NCBI RefSeq assembly: GCF_003386205.1
Contig: NZ_QRDY01000008.1
Location: 1-64,000, forward strand
DNA: 64,000 nucleotides
Origin: Cohnella lupini
GTDB taxonomy: Bacteria > Bacillota > Bacilli > Paenibacillales > Paenibacillaceae
Direction of reading: 5' to 3'
The notes under the pieces were generated by a model. That model did not search any database. It was not told the DNA's origin and was given only the letters and a program-made list of their open reading frames with translations. The position numbers were made by a program, and so were the translations under genes. Shown in pieces: positions 18,477 to 27,792 of the stretch; position 1 is the stretch's first letter, and the number at the start of each line of letters is the position of its first letter.

Positions 18477-20573
18477 ATGGACAACAGAAGAATAGAACAT
18501 TCCGAAGGCGAGCTGCGGCTCGTATTTGAAATTACCGATCAGGCGGAGGTCAAACTGCTCCACTTTGCTCCTTCTCGATATGTAGAAGAAGAACTGGATA
18601 ACAAATCTTTCGCGAACCGCCGACTCGTCGAGGTGCAGTGCACCGGCGAGAACGGCTTCGTCCATCACGGGATGAAGCATGTCGGTACTTTGCCCGGAGG
18701 GCGCTTGAAGTATCGGACGCATCGGTTGATCAAGCATGACGGCGGCAATAGTCTCGGCATTGAACAATCGGACGAGAAGACCGGCCTCGTTGTCGTCAGC
18801 CACTATCGGTTCTATGACGGCTTGCCCTTAGCCAAGTGCTGGACGGAGATTCGGAACGAGGGAACGGAAGCGTTGCCGGTCGAGTACGTCTCGTCGTTTG
18901 TCTATAACGGAGTATCCAAGGAAGGCGATAAGCCATGGGACGAGAAAATGCGGCTCCATATCCCCCGCAATTCTTGGTGCGGAGAAGTGCAGTGGCAAGC
19001 CCACTCCTTGCCGGAATGGGGGCTGTCGCGTGTCTTTCATCATTCGGTGAATCGGATTTCGATTAACTCTCAGGGGACTTGGTCGTCTTACGAGCATATG
19101 CCGATGGCCGTGCTCGAGAATACGGAAGCCGGCTCGTGCTTATTCTGGCAAATCGAGCATAACGGCTCCTGGCAGTGGGAGATCAGCGACGCCGAGGTCA
19201 ACCAGCTCTACATCCGGCTGAGCGGACCGAACGAGAACGAAGGCCATTGGGCGAAAACTCTGCTGCCGGGAGAGAAATTCGAGTCGGTGCCCGTTGTCGC
19301 GGGGGCGATAAAAGGCGATTTCACTGAAGCGACGCGCCAATTGACCGGATATTTGAGACGCGTCCGCCGTCCGGCCGAAGATAATCGCCGGCTTCCCGTC
19401 ATTTTCAACGATTTCATGCACGCCCTTTGGGGAGATCCGACCACAGCCAAGCTGACGCCTTTCGTCGATGCCGCCGCCGATTCCGGATGCGAAATCTTCT
19501 GCATCGATGCTGGATGGTACGAGGGAGTCCTCGGAGAATGGCTTCCGTCCAAGACGAGGTTCGAAGGCGGACTGGGGGCGATGATCGGCTATATCAAGTC
19601 CAAAGGAATGGTTCCCGGACTATGGCTGGAGCTCGAATCCGTGGATACGGCAAGCCCTCTAGTCGCAAGAGCGGAGGAGAATTGGTTCTTCCGGAAACGG
19701 GGCAAACGAGTCGTGGACGCAGGACGCTATCAGCTCGATTTCCGTCATCCGGATGTCGTGCGACATGCCGACGAGACCGTCGATCGTCTCGTAGCGGAAT
19801 TCGGCATCGGTTATTTCAAATTCGATTACAACCAGAATGCGGGTATCGGAACCGATGTGAACGCGGAAAGCGCGGGCGATGGACTGCTTGGACATAACAG
19901 AGCCTACTTGGCATGGGTAGACCGTTTGTTCGAGCGCCATCCGGGCCTGATCGTGGAAGCTTGCGCAAGCGGAGGTATGCGTATGGACTATGCAACCCTC
20001 TCTAGGTTCAGCCTTCAGTCCGTAAGCGATCAGATGGACTATCGCTTAATGGGCATGATCGCCGCGGCTAGTCCGTCCCTCGTCCCGCCGGAGCAGGCGG
20101 GGGTTTGGGCATATCCGCTGAAGGAGTCGGACGACGAGGCCGTTATTTTCAATATGGTTAACGTCATTCCGTTTCGAGTCATTCTTGGCGGGCAACTGCA
20201 CGAGGTGAGCGAATCGGGCAGGAATCTCGTACGCGAAGCCATCCATTATTATAAAACCGTACGTGAATTCCTTCCGGAATCGGTACCTTCCTGGCCGCTG
20301 GGCATTTCAACGATTTACAGCGATTGGACCTGCTTGCAGCTGGTCGGCGGAAGTCGCGTTCTGATCGCCGTCTGGCGGTTAAATAGCGATAAAGAGGAGA
20401 TAGCCATTCCGCTATCTTCGCTTCAAAACAAGAACGTTTCCTTTCGAATGGCCTATCCGGCTGCGGCGACAGCGACAAGCGCGGTCGGGAATTGGGAAAG
20501 CGAATCCGGCGTATTAACGGTGAGATTGCCTCAGCTGTATAGCGCTCGGATTATAGAAGCGACTCTTTCTTAA
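18477..20573 (+). CDS. GH36 alpha-galactosidase
   Basis: A 698-residue cytoplasmic glycosidase with no signal peptide. An N-terminal beta-supersandwich (about 1-300) is followed by a (beta/alpha)8 barrel (about 320-640). Catalytic residues are visible: nucleophile D450 in YFKFDYNQ and acid/base D518 in SVSDQMDYR. The GH36-type ACASGGMRMD segment and the IDAGWYEG strand are also present. It would remove alpha-galactosyl groups from imported oligosaccharides, which fits a galactomannan or galacto-oligosaccharide locus with the GH26-like enzyme. GH36 also contains other specificities, so the substrate is an inference. Confidence 0.88.
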   Translation: MDNRRIEHSEGELRLVFEITDQAEVKLLHFAPSRYVEEELDNKSFANRRLVEVQCTGENGFVHHGMKHVGTLPGGRLKYRTHRLIKHDGGNSLGIEQSDEKTGLVVVSHYRFYDGLPLAKCWTEIRNEGTEALPVEYVSSFVYNGVSKEGDKPWDEKMRLHIPRNSWCGEVQWQAHSLPEWGLSRVFHHSVNRISINSQGTWSSYEHMPMAVLENTEAGSCLFWQIEHNGSWQWEISDAEVNQLYIRLSGPNENEGHWAKTLLPGEKFESVPVVAGAIKGDFTEATRQLTGYLRRVRRPAEDNRRLPVIFNDFMHALWGDPTTAKLTPFVDAAADSGCEIFCIDAGWYEGVLGEWLPSKTRFEGGLGAMIGYIKSKGMVPGLWLELESVDTASPLVARAEENWFFRKRGKRVVDAGRYQLDFRHPDVVRHADETVDRLVAEFGIGYFKFDYNQNAGIGTDVNAESAGDGLLGHNRAYLAWVDRLFERHPGLIVEACASGGMRMDYATLSRFSLQSVSDQMDYRLMGMIAAASPSLVPPEQAGVWAYPLKESDDEAVIFNMVNVIPFRVILGGQLHEVSESGRNLVREAIHYYKTVREFLPESVPSWPLGISTIYSDWTCLQLVGGSRVLIAVWRLNSDKEEIAIPLSSLQNKNVSFRMAYPAAATATSAVGNWESESGVLTVRLPQLYSARIIEATLS

Positions 20574-20604
20574 GGAAGCGAAGTTACGGACTCAAACAAA
20601 TAGT

Positions 20605-20641
20605 AAGGCGGCGAAGGATTCGACTCCCGAGCCGCTTTTTT
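20605..20641 (+). terminator. Intrinsic terminator closing the sugar operon
   Basis: AAGGCGGC (20605-20612) pairs with GCCGCTTTT (20631 onward), allowing one G-U pair, followed by a T run. It lies 32 nt after the GH36 stop. Confidence 0.75.
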
Positions 20642-20849
20642 GCTATATAGCCGCTATCTGCGGATCGGATATTTAGGATTAGCCGGATAAGTAACCGAAG
20701 CTTGTCATAGAAATGATAAAGGAGAGATTGGAAGCGGAGGGTCCGGTGAAAGGCCACCCTGCGGCGCGAAATGAATATGCTACCTAAAGTCAATCTGTTA
20801 CAATATTATGGAACATTTATCCACTTCCGCTAGAGGGAGGAGAGGTTTC

Positions 20850-21938
20850 GTGATCTGGTTCATTTCGCTCGCGATCTGTTGTTCCGTCGGCTTCATCCTG
20901 TTCAGGCGAAATACGATTCCTTCTCGAAGCCCGCTTAATTCGTATTCTGCCAAGAGGTTATCCGTCGTCATTCCGGCACGGAACGAGGAGCATAACCTGC
21001 CCCAATTGCTGCAATCCTTAAGGGAGCAAACGCTCCAGCCGTTCGAGATTATCGTCGTGGACGATTTCTCGGAAGACGGAACGAGGGAGACGGCCGAGAG
21101 CTTCGGCGTGACGGTCATCGATAATACGGAGCTTCCGCCCGGATGGACGGGGAAAAATTGGGCGGTGTGGAACGGCTACTCGCATGCTTCCGGGGAGTTG
21201 ATCGCTTTCTTGGATGCCGATATTCGGCTCGCTCCGAGCGCTTTGGAATCGTTGTGCGCAGCGAGGGAGCGATACGGGGGAGCCGTATCCGTCGTTCCCT
21301 ACCACTACACGGAGAAATTTCACGAGAGACTCGCCCTGCTCCCCAACATCCTCGGCGTATTCGCGTTCACGTCTCCTTTCGAAGCGCGCAATCCTACCAA
21401 GGGCTTGTACGGTTCATGCATTCTCGTCGACCGGGCGGATTACGAGCTGGCGGGTGGCCACGAGAGCGTCAAGTCCGAGTTGCTGGACGATCTCAACCTG
21501 GGCGCCAAGTTTATGAAGGCCGGCATCAAGGTTACGAACCTAATCGGGCATAAATTGGTTTCCTTCCGCATGTACGCCCAAGGCATCCGAAGCGAGCTCG
21601 AAGGCTTCGGGAAAGGCGCCGTCCTTAGCGCGTCCTCTCTGAGTCTCGGTACGATTCTATTGATATCCCTCTGGCTGGTCGGGCTGCTCGTCTCCGAATT
21701 ATTCGTCTTCGCTTTCGATACTTCCTTGGCAGTTCCGCTCGCATTCGGCTATTTTCTATACATGGCTCAAATGATTTATTTCGTTAAATATATAGGCCGT
21801 TTCGGAATCGCGATGATATTGCTGCATTTCCTGTCCGGCTTGTTCTTCATCGTCGTGATGCTTTACTCGCTCTATCAAGTCGTCGTGTTGGGACACGTGG
21901 CATGGAAAGGGCGGAACGTCAAAGTAGGAGGCCGATAG
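20850..21938 (+). CDS. Membrane-bound GT2 glycosyltransferase
   Basis: About 362 residues. One N-terminal membrane helix is followed by a GT-A domain (VVIPARNEE; VVDDFSEDGT; the DxD-like LDADIRL) and three to four C-terminal helices. GGGAGGAGAGG directly upstream favours the GTG at 20850 over ATG 20808. This architecture resembles lipid or carotenoid glycosyltransferases such as CrtQ-like enzymes. It is followed after 4 nt by a PlsY-like acyltransferase, so the pair probably builds a glycolipid. The acceptor cannot be told from sequence. Confidence 0.8.
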   Translation: MIWFISLAICCSVGFILFRRNTIPSRSPLNSYSAKRLSVVIPARNEEHNLPQLLQSLREQTLQPFEIIVVDDFSEDGTRETAESFGVTVIDNTELPPGWTGKNWAVWNGYSHASGELIAFLDADIRLAPSALESLCAARERYGGAVSVVPYHYTEKFHERLALLPNILGVFAFTSPFEARNPTKGLYGSCILVDRADYELAGGHESVKSELLDDLNLGAKFMKAGIKVTNLIGHKLVSFRMYAQGIRSELEGFGKGAVLSASSLSLGTILLISLWLVGLLVSELFVFAFDTSLAVPLAFGYFLYMAQMIYFVKYIGRFGIAMILLHFLSGLFFIVVMLYSLYQVVVLGHVAWKGRNVKVGGR

Positions 21939-21942
21939 ACGA

Positions 21943-22527
21943 ATGCTGACGTTGTGGATCGCGATATCATGGCTGTCGGGCTCCCTGATGTTCTCGTATT
22001 GGCTCGGCTTGATGGCCCGCCATAACCTGGGAACCATCGGCGACGGAAATCCCGGCGGCGTTAATCTTTACAAAGCGGCGGGCTTCCGCTGGGGATTGAC
22101 CGGCATCGCGCTGGATTTCTTGAAGGGCTACTTGCCCGTTGCGATTCTCCTGGGTAGCGGAACGATCGAGGGGATGGCCATCGTACCCATCGCGGCTGCT
22201 CCCGTATTGGGGCACGCGACAACCCCCTTCCTGAAATTCAAAGGGGGTAAAGCGATCGCCGTCACGTTCGGAGTATGGAGCGCGCTAACGCAATTCGAAA
22301 TATCGCTCGTTTACGCCGTAACGTTGGCTGTATTATTGCTGATCGTCAGAGGGATCAAGGGCGGTTCGTCCTCGTCCAGATCGGACGCCGCGCAGATCCT
22401 CTTCGGAATGCTAATCGTTCTTGGATATATGCTGGCAAGACATTTTCCGAGGGAATTGCTGTGGTGCTGGTTAGCTATTTTCTCGGTATTGGTCTATAGT
22501 CACAGGCGCGAATTCAGAAAAGAGTAA
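21943..22527 (+). CDS. PlsY-like glycerol-3-phosphate acyltransferase family protein
   Basis: A 194-residue polytopic membrane protein. The three PlsY motifs are visible: [12 protein letters not shown] near 11, GDGNPGGVN near 33 and [17 protein letters not shown] near 85. True PlsY transfers acyl groups from acyl-phosphate to glycerol-3-phosphate. Linkage to a GT2 enzyme suggests a paralogue acting on a dedicated lipid rather than the housekeeping enzyme. Its 3' end overlaps the convergent ald gene by 28 nt. Confidence 0.8.
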   Translation: MLTLWIAISWLSGSLMFSYWLGLMARHNLGTIGDGNPGGVNLYKAAGFRWGLTGIALDFLKGYLPVAILLGSGTIEGMAIVPIAAAPVLGHATTPFLKFKGGKAIAVTFGVWSALTQFEISLVYAVTLAVLLLIVRGIKGGSSSSRSDAAQILFGMLIVLGYMLARHFPRELLWCWLAIFSVLVYSHRREFRKE

Positions 22528-23624
22528 ACATCCGTATGCTCGTAGCCATGAGCTTCGGCTACCGCTTGATAGGTCACGTGACCCGCGACGACGTTAATGC
22601 CCTTGGCGATCGCATGGTTGTCCGAAGCCGCGCGAACGTAACCTTTGTTCGCGATTTGGAGTCCGTACGGCGTCGTTACGTTCGTGAGCGCCAGCGTGGA
22701 GGTTCTAGCTACGGCTCCGGGCATATTCGCGACGGCATAATGGATGACGCCGTGCTTCACGTAGGTCGGATCGTCGTGCGTCGTAATCCGGTCGATCGTC
22801 TCGATCGATCCGCCCTGGTCGATGGCTACGTCGACGATGACCGAGCCCGGGCTCATTCTGCGCACCATCTCTTCGGTCACGAGACGAGGAGCGCGCGCTC
22901 CGGGAATCAATACCGCGCCGACGACGAGATCCGCACCGCGAACGACTTCCGCGATGTTGTACGGATTGGACATGATCGTCTTCACCCGTCCTTGGAATTG
23001 ATCGTCCAGTTGGCGAAGCCGATCCGGATTCAGGTCGACGATGCTCAAGTCCGCGCCGAGTCCGATCGCCATTTTCGCCGCGTTCGCTCCCACGATGCCG
23101 CCGCCGATTACGGCTACCTTGCCGGGTTCGACGCCGGGGACGCCGCTCAGCAGAATGCCTTTGCCGCCATGCGCCTTCTCGAGGAAGTGGGCGCCGATCT
23201 GAACCGCCATACGCCCTGCCACTTCGCTCATCGGAGTGAGGAGAGGAAGGCTGCCGTTGTCCAGCTGAATCGTTTCATAAGCGATCGCCGTCACCTTGTT
23301 GTCTACCAGCGCTTGCGTCAATTCCGCCTCCGGAGCTAAGTGCAGGTATGTATATAGGATGAGTCCCGCATGGAAATAGCCATATTCCGAAGGGATCGGT
23401 TCTTTCACCTTTACGACCATCTCCGCCGTCCAAACCTCTGCTGCGCTTCCGACGATTTTAGCTCCAGCTTGAGCATAGTCCTCATCCGTGAATCCGATCC
23501 CTTGACCAGCCAGAGTTTCAACCCAAACCTCGTGTCCAGCCGCGGCATAGGAGTGCACGGAGCCCGGCGTCATTCCCACGCGATACTCGTTATTCTTGAT
23601 TTCCTTAGGAACGCCGATGATCAT
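22500..23624 (-). CDS. ald: Alanine dehydrogenase
   Basis: Catalyses reversible NAD-dependent deamination of L-alanine to pyruvate and ammonium. 374 residues. The sequence opens [17 protein letters not shown] (substrate Arg), with the substrate-binding lysine in VVKVKEP, a catalytic His in YTYLHLAPE and the Rossmann segment [20 protein letters not shown]. The second ATG (23624) has the better distance to GGGAG and matches the usual family N-terminus. The upstream neighbour on the same strand is its likely PucR-family activator. A strong hairpin lies in the leader. Confidence 0.95.
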   Translation of the reverse strand: MIIGVPKEIKNNEYRVGMTPGSVHSYAAAGHEVWVETLAGQGIGFTDEDYAQAGAKIVGSAAEVWTAEMVVKVKEPIPSEYGYFHAGLILYTYLHLAPEAELTQALVDNKVTAIAYETIQLDNGSLPLLTPMSEVAGRMAVQIGAHFLEKAHGGKGILLSGVPGVEPGKVAVIGGGIVGANAAKMAIGLGADLSIVDLNPDRLRQLDDQFQGRVKTIMSNPYNIAEVVRGADLVVGAVLIPGARAPRLVTEEMVRRMSPGSVIVDVAIDQGGSIETIDRITTHDDPTYVKHGVIHYAVANMPGAVARTSTLALTNVTTPYGLQIANKGYVRAASDNHAIAKGINVVAGHVTYQAVAEAHGYEHTDVYSFLNSRL

Positions 23625-23651
23625 CGTCATTCTCCCTCTCGTTACGATCGA

Positions 23652-23697
23652 TTAAAAAAGATTCATTCTCTACTTGTCTCCAAGTGTAGAATGAATC
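23652..23697 (-). terminator. Strong hairpin with U tract between adeR and ald
   Basis: Minus strand: GATTCATTCTACACTTG (23697-23681), loop GAGA, CAAGTAGAGAATGAATC (23676-23660), then TTTTTT. The 17-bp stem has two mismatches. It looks like the adeR terminator, yet ald starts only 28 nt beyond the U tract, leaving little room for an ald promoter downstream. It could therefore be an ald leader attenuator, or the palindrome could serve as an operator. Confidence 0.75.
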
Positions 23698-23745
23698 CGT
23701 CGTCGTTCCATTGGACAGAATGTAAGGTAATCTAACATAACATTT

Positions 23746-25422
23746 TCACATTTCCGATTCGGGGTTCAGAAGCTGGTAGACTCGAAGGGCAACCTGCAGC
23801 GCGATACGCTTCTCCGGGGACATATAGTCCTGGCCAAGCAGCTCTTCGATCTGCTCCAACCGGTAATAAAGCGATTGACGAACGATAAAAAGCTTTTGAG
23901 CTACGACCTGCTTGGAGCCGTCGTGATCCAAATAGACTTTCAACGTTCGAAGCAACTCGCTGCCTCTCGTCCGATCGTGTTCGATTAGCGGTCCTAAACA
24001 GTTGACCACGAACGCGTGAAGCGCCTGTTTGTCCCCGATATGAAACAGCAATTGGTAGACTCCGAGTTCATCGAAGAACAAGCTATCCGACTGCAACGTC
24101 GAAGAAAGAGAAATCGACTGGATAGCTTCCTGATAGCTGACATAAGCATTCATAAAACCCCGATTGGCTTGTCCGACGCCGATGATCAGCTTCATATCCT
24201 CGTCGGCCTTCATGTGCCGTAGCGATTGGAATACGTGCTGAAGCCTCTCCTTCGCGGGTTTTTTCGGCGTTTGGTCGAAGGCCAGGACGATCAGCCTGTT
24301 ATTTTTCAGCGTGATAAGAGGGTGGAAGGCCTGTTGCTCGAAGACGGAGCGAACCGATAGGGACAGGTGGATGCCGTGAGACTCGTCGTCTCCTCCGGCG
24401 GCAGAACCCGTCTCTTGTCCGTGTGCGAATTCAATCAGGCAGACGTGGTAGCTCAGCTCGTTGAGTCGCTTGAATTCCGTTCCGATCAGAGCCTTGATCT
24501 GTTCTTCGTCGCGGATGCGAAGGTGGAGCAAGTCTTCTACCCAGAGCGTCTGGGAGTACAGCTTGCGCTCCTCCATATACCGTTTGCGAAGCAGGTCCTG
24601 GGCAATGGATAGAGAGGCCGAATCCAGAATCAAATATTCGTATTCCTGCGGTTTGCGATCTAGCGCGACGACGAGGTGCGCCCATGTTTTACCCATGGCT
24701 CCGACAGGTTGGATGATGATCGATTGACCGTCTACCTCTAACAGCTCGGGGGATGTCGTATTGGCCGCCGTCTGCGTTAGATCGCGAAGCGGTGCTTCCA
24801 GAAGCTCCGTCCAACGCTTGGTTTCATGGTTGTCGACGTGCGGAATAAAGTGGGGTTGTCCATCTTGCGGAAGATAGACGACCTGCGATTTCAGGCTGCT
24901 TTGGAGCAACTGAAGCACATGGGTCACACCTTGCGAGGTTAAGGTCATGCGGTGGAATTCCCGGGATATTTTCTCCAGATCCTTCAGCGCTTGATGGTGT
25001 TGGTTAATGATGTGTTCGTGGATGTCCTGCGTAATATCGATAAAACGAACCGCTTGCGGAAAAATAATCAGCGGCAATCCGGCAGTTTCGGCCAGCTCGA
25101 TCCACTCATTGGGCACCGAGCTGAGGTAGTGGCCCATCTCTATGCACAGGCATGCGACATCCCGCTTAACTAATTGCTCGAGGTAGGTCGTGAACAGGCC
25201 GGTATCCGAATTAAACGCGGCACCCGTCGTCAGAATCATTTCCCCGCCTTGTAGCAGCTGCTCGAATTGTATGACCTCTATAATATGCACCCAACGCACC
25301 AGTCGTTGTAGCCCTTGCTTCCCTGCAGCGATATAGGCATGACGAAAATGGGGCTTCTCCAGCGCTTCTTGGACCGTTAACTGATAATCGCGAACCAATC
25401 GCTTCACGTCGCTTTCTTCCAA
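23746..25422 (-). CDS. adeR: PucR-family transcriptional regulator, probable activator of ald
   Basis: A 558-residue regulator. An N-terminal PucR domain (about 12-135; VHIIEVIQFEQLLQGGEMILTTG without a break in the fold), a central sensor region and a C-terminal PucR helix-turn-helix (about 495-550; KQVVAQKLFIVRQSLYYRLEQI) are visible. In Bacillus the family member AdeR activates alanine dehydrogenase; position directly upstream of ald on the same strand supports the same role here. The gene symbol rests on that context. Confidence 0.8.
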   Translation of the reverse strand: MEESDVKRLVRDYQLTVQEALEKPHFRHAYIAAGKQGLQRLVRWVHIIEVIQFEQLLQGGEMILTTGAAFNSDTGLFTTYLEQLVKRDVACLCIEMGHYLSSVPNEWIELAETAGLPLIIFPQAVRFIDITQDIHEHIINQHHQALKDLEKISREFHRMTLTSQGVTHVLQLLQSSLKSQVVYLPQDGQPHFIPHVDNHETKRWTELLEAPLRDLTQTAANTTSPELLEVDGQSIIIQPVGAMGKTWAHLVVALDRKPQEYEYLILDSASLSIAQDLLRKRYMEERKLYSQTLWVEDLLHLRIRDEEQIKALIGTEFKRLNELSYHVCLIEFAHGQETGSAAGGDDESHGIHLSLSVRSVFEQQAFHPLITLKNNRLIVLAFDQTPKKPAKERLQHVFQSLRHMKADEDMKLIIGVGQANRGFMNAYVSYQEAIQSISLSSTLQSDSLFFDELGVYQLLFHIGDKQALHAFVVNCLGPLIEHDRTRGSELLRTLKVYLDHDGSKQVVAQKLFIVRQSLYYRLEQIEELLGQDYMSPEKRIALQVALRVYQLLNPESEM

Positions 25423-25521
25423 TCTAGTCTTGCGTTCGGCTATCTTTCTACAATATAAGAGTTCGGCGGAAAATGAAAGTTTCGTTACTCCTGACGCTTA
25501 CAGCACGCTTGGGGGCTCTAC

Positions 25522-25798
25522 GCATAAAAAGTATGTCTACAGCAAACTAACCCCGCTTCAACCCCCGCGTAAGCATAAAAAGTATGGCTACAGCAGACAA
25601 CCCGGCTTCAATCCTCGCGCAAGCATAAAAAGTATGGCTACAGCAGACTAACCTCGCTCAAACCCTCGTGTAGGCATAAAAAGTATGGCTGCAGCAAACT
25701 AACGTCGCTCCAATCCTCGCGCAGGCATAAAAAGTATGGCTACAGCAGACCAACTAACCTCCAACCCTCGCGCAGGCATAAAAAGTATGGCTACAGCC
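25522..25798. repeat. Tandem repeat type A, six units of 50-51 bp
   Basis: GCATAAAAAGTATGGCTACA begins units at 25522, 25573, 25623, 25674, 25724 and 25775. Variable middles (AACCCCGCTTCAA-like) and a CCTCGCG tail separate them. The same family recurs at 55262-55540. No gene is supported here. Confidence 0.9.
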
Positions 25799-25799
25799 C

Positions 25800-26085
25800 G
25801 GAGGTGCTTTCGGCAATAATTAGAGCGGCTGGGCCGCATTAAATCGAAGTTGGAGGTACTTTCGGAGGAAATAGAGCGGCAGCGCCACTTTAAATCGAGT
25901 GTGGAGGTACTTTCGGCAGAAATAGAGCAGCTGGGCCGCTTTAAATCGAAGTTGGAGGTACTTTCGGAGGAAATAGAGCGGCTAAGCCGCTTTAAATCGA
26001 GGCTGGAGGTACTTTCGGAGGAAATAGAGCGGCTGCACCGCTTTAAATCGAGGCTGGAAAGTGCTTTTGGCAGAAAGTCTGTATA
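25800..26085. repeat. Tandem repeat type B, six units of 51-52 bp
   Basis: Units with the core GGAGGTACTTTCGG start at 25801, 25853, 25904, 25955, 26006 and a degenerate copy at 26057. Each carries a small hairpin around AGCGGCT..GCCGCT. The plus frame reads as a 17-residue coiled-coil-like repeat (LEVLSEEIERLSRFKSR). I see no convincing ribosome-binding site, so I do not call a gene. Confidence 0.9.
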
Positions 26086-26144
26086 CAGCTCGGAGTGGGT
26101 GAGATTTTGGATCGGTGTTTTTACCGAAATATCTCCAACCAACA

Positions 26145-26741
26145 CAATACCCGCGCGAGAAGCGGCTATTCCGCCACAATGACCTCCAACCAACTCAATA
26201 CCCGTGCGAGAAACGGCTATTCCGTCACAATGCTCTCCAACCAACTCAATACCCGCGCGAGAAACGGCTATTCCGCCACAATGACCTCCAACCAACTCAA
26301 TACCCGCGTAAGAAGCGGCTATTCCGCCACAATGACCTCAAACCAACTCAATACCCGCGCAAGAAGCGGCTATTCCGCTACAATGGTTTCCAACCAACTC
26401 AATACCCGCGCGAGAAGCGGCTATTCCGCCACAATGATCTCCGACCAACTCAATACCCGCGCGAGAAACGGCTATTCCGCCACAAGGGTCTCCAACCAAC
26501 TCAATACCCGCGCGAGAAACGGCTATTCCACCACAATGACCTTCAACCATCACAATACCCGCGCGAGAAGCGGCTATTCCGCCACAAAGACCTCCAACCA
26601 ACTCAATACCCGCGCGAGAAGCGGCTATTCCGCCACAATGGTCTCCAACCAACACAATACCCGCGCGAGAAACAGCTATTCCGCCACAATGGTCTCCAAC
26701 CAACTCAATACCCGCGCGAGAAACGGCTATTCCGCCACACA
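26145..26741. repeat. Tandem repeat type C, about twelve units of 51 bp
   Basis: CAATACCCGCGCGAGAA-type units start at 26145, 26196, 26247, 26298 and continue every 51 bp to about 26741. A GCGG-CTATT-CCGC mini-hairpin lies in each. Copies are nearly identical. Open frames across the array on both strands are a consequence of the 51-bp period. The array ends 12 nt before the trxB terminator. Confidence 0.92.
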
Positions 26742-26752
26742 TTGAACACATC

Positions 26753-26779
26753 AAAAAACCAGCCCAAGGGCTGGCTTTT
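26753..26779 (-). terminator. Terminator of the zwf-gnd-trxB operon (symmetrical)
   Basis: CCAGCCC (26759-26765), loop AAG... and GGGCTGG (26768-26774) are flanked by six A and four T. It can terminate the minus-strand trxB transcript (GGTTTTTTG) and, weakly, plus-strand transcription from the repeat array. Confidence 0.85.
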
Positions 26780-26800
26780 CGTATATGTGAACGAATTCGA

Positions 26801-27760
26801 TCAGCCTTCGATCGAATCCAGGTATCGTTCGGCGTCGCCGGCGGCCATGCAGCCGGATCCGACCGCGCTCGCGATCTGGCCGTATCTGTCGTCCTGCACA
26901 TCGCCGCAGGCGAACACGCCGGCAATGTCCGTTTCCGTCGTTCCCGGCTTGACGAGCAGATGTCCCCGTTTGCCGACGGGAAACTGTCCCCCGAGAAACG
27001 CCGTATTGGGCTTGCTTCCGATGGCGACGAAGACGCGCTCGGTCGGGATGACCTCCTCCAAGCCGGAGGCGTTATTTCTCACCTTAAGGCCCGAGACGTG
27101 GCTTCCGTTATCCAAGATTTCCAGAGGGGTAACATCCATAACCCATTTGATTTTCGGAGAACGACGTGCGCGCTCCTGCATGCCCTTGGATGCCCGAAGC
27201 TCGTTCCGGCGATGCACGATCGTGATCTCAGAAGCGTACCGGGTTAAGTACAACGCTTCTTCCAACGCGGAATCTCCGCCTCCGACCACGACGACCTTCT
27301 TATCCGTTGCGAAATATCCCGTGCAAGTAGCGCACGTGCTGACTCCGCGTCCGAAGTTTTCCTTCTCTCCGGGGATGTTCAACGTCTTGAAGGAAGCGCC
27401 GGACGCGATAATGATCGATTCGGTGAAGATAGGCTCCATCTCGACCGGGCCATGCGCGGAATTGTGTCCCACCAATCGAATCACGTACGGGCGTTTGGAT
27501 AGATCCACGCTCTCGACCGTCCCCGTCTGAATGTGCGCTCCGAGCTGCTCCGCTTGTTTGCTCATATCGTCCAGAAGAGCAGGTCCGTTAACTCCTTGAG
27601 GGAATCCGGGGTACGCGTCTACCTCCATCGTCGTCAGCAAATACTTGCTCGACTCCAATCCCTTGATTACAAAAGGCTCCGCGTTAGCCTTGGCCAGATA
27701 GATGGCGGCGGACAGGCCGGAGGGACCGGCTCCGATGATGACTGCTTTATGCACGTGCAC
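26801..27760 (-). CDS. trxB: Thioredoxin reductase
   Basis: Reduces thioredoxin with NADPH via FAD. About 319 residues: FAD motif GAGPSG (near 12), redox-active CATC (near 138), NADPH motif GGGDSALEEA and C-terminal FAD segment GVFACGDVQD. The open frame extends far upstream into gnd, but GAGG 11 nt before GTG 27760 and family length place the start there. It is third in an operon after zwf and gnd, which generate NADPH, its electron donor. Confidence 0.92.
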   Translation of the reverse strand: MHVHKAVIIGAGPSGLSAAIYLAKANAEPFVIKGLESSKYLLTTMEVDAYPGFPQGVNGPALLDDMSKQAEQLGAHIQTGTVESVDLSKRPYVIRLVGHNSAHGPVEMEPIFTESIIIASGASFKTLNIPGEKENFGRGVSTCATCTGYFATDKKVVVVGGGDSALEEALYLTRYASEITIVHRRNELRASKGMQERARRSPKIKWVMDVTPLEILDNGSHVSGLKVRNNASGLEEVIPTERVFVAIGSKPNTAFLGGQFPVGKRGHLLVKPGTTETDIAGVFACGDVQDDRYGQIASAVGSGCMAAGDAERYLDSIEG

Positions 27761-27792
27761 GATGGGGATCGCCTCATTTCTTTCAGAGTGAG

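Noticed and set aside
25699..26295. Minus-strand open frames with 17-residue repeats
   Set aside because: They are frames kept open by the 51-bp unit; repeated sequence alone is not evidence of coding.
26115..27530. A 471-codon open frame over the type C repeats and antisense to trxB
   Set aside because: Its first half is the 51-bp repeat and its second half mirrors trxB codons; there is no ribosome-binding site and trxB is unambiguous.
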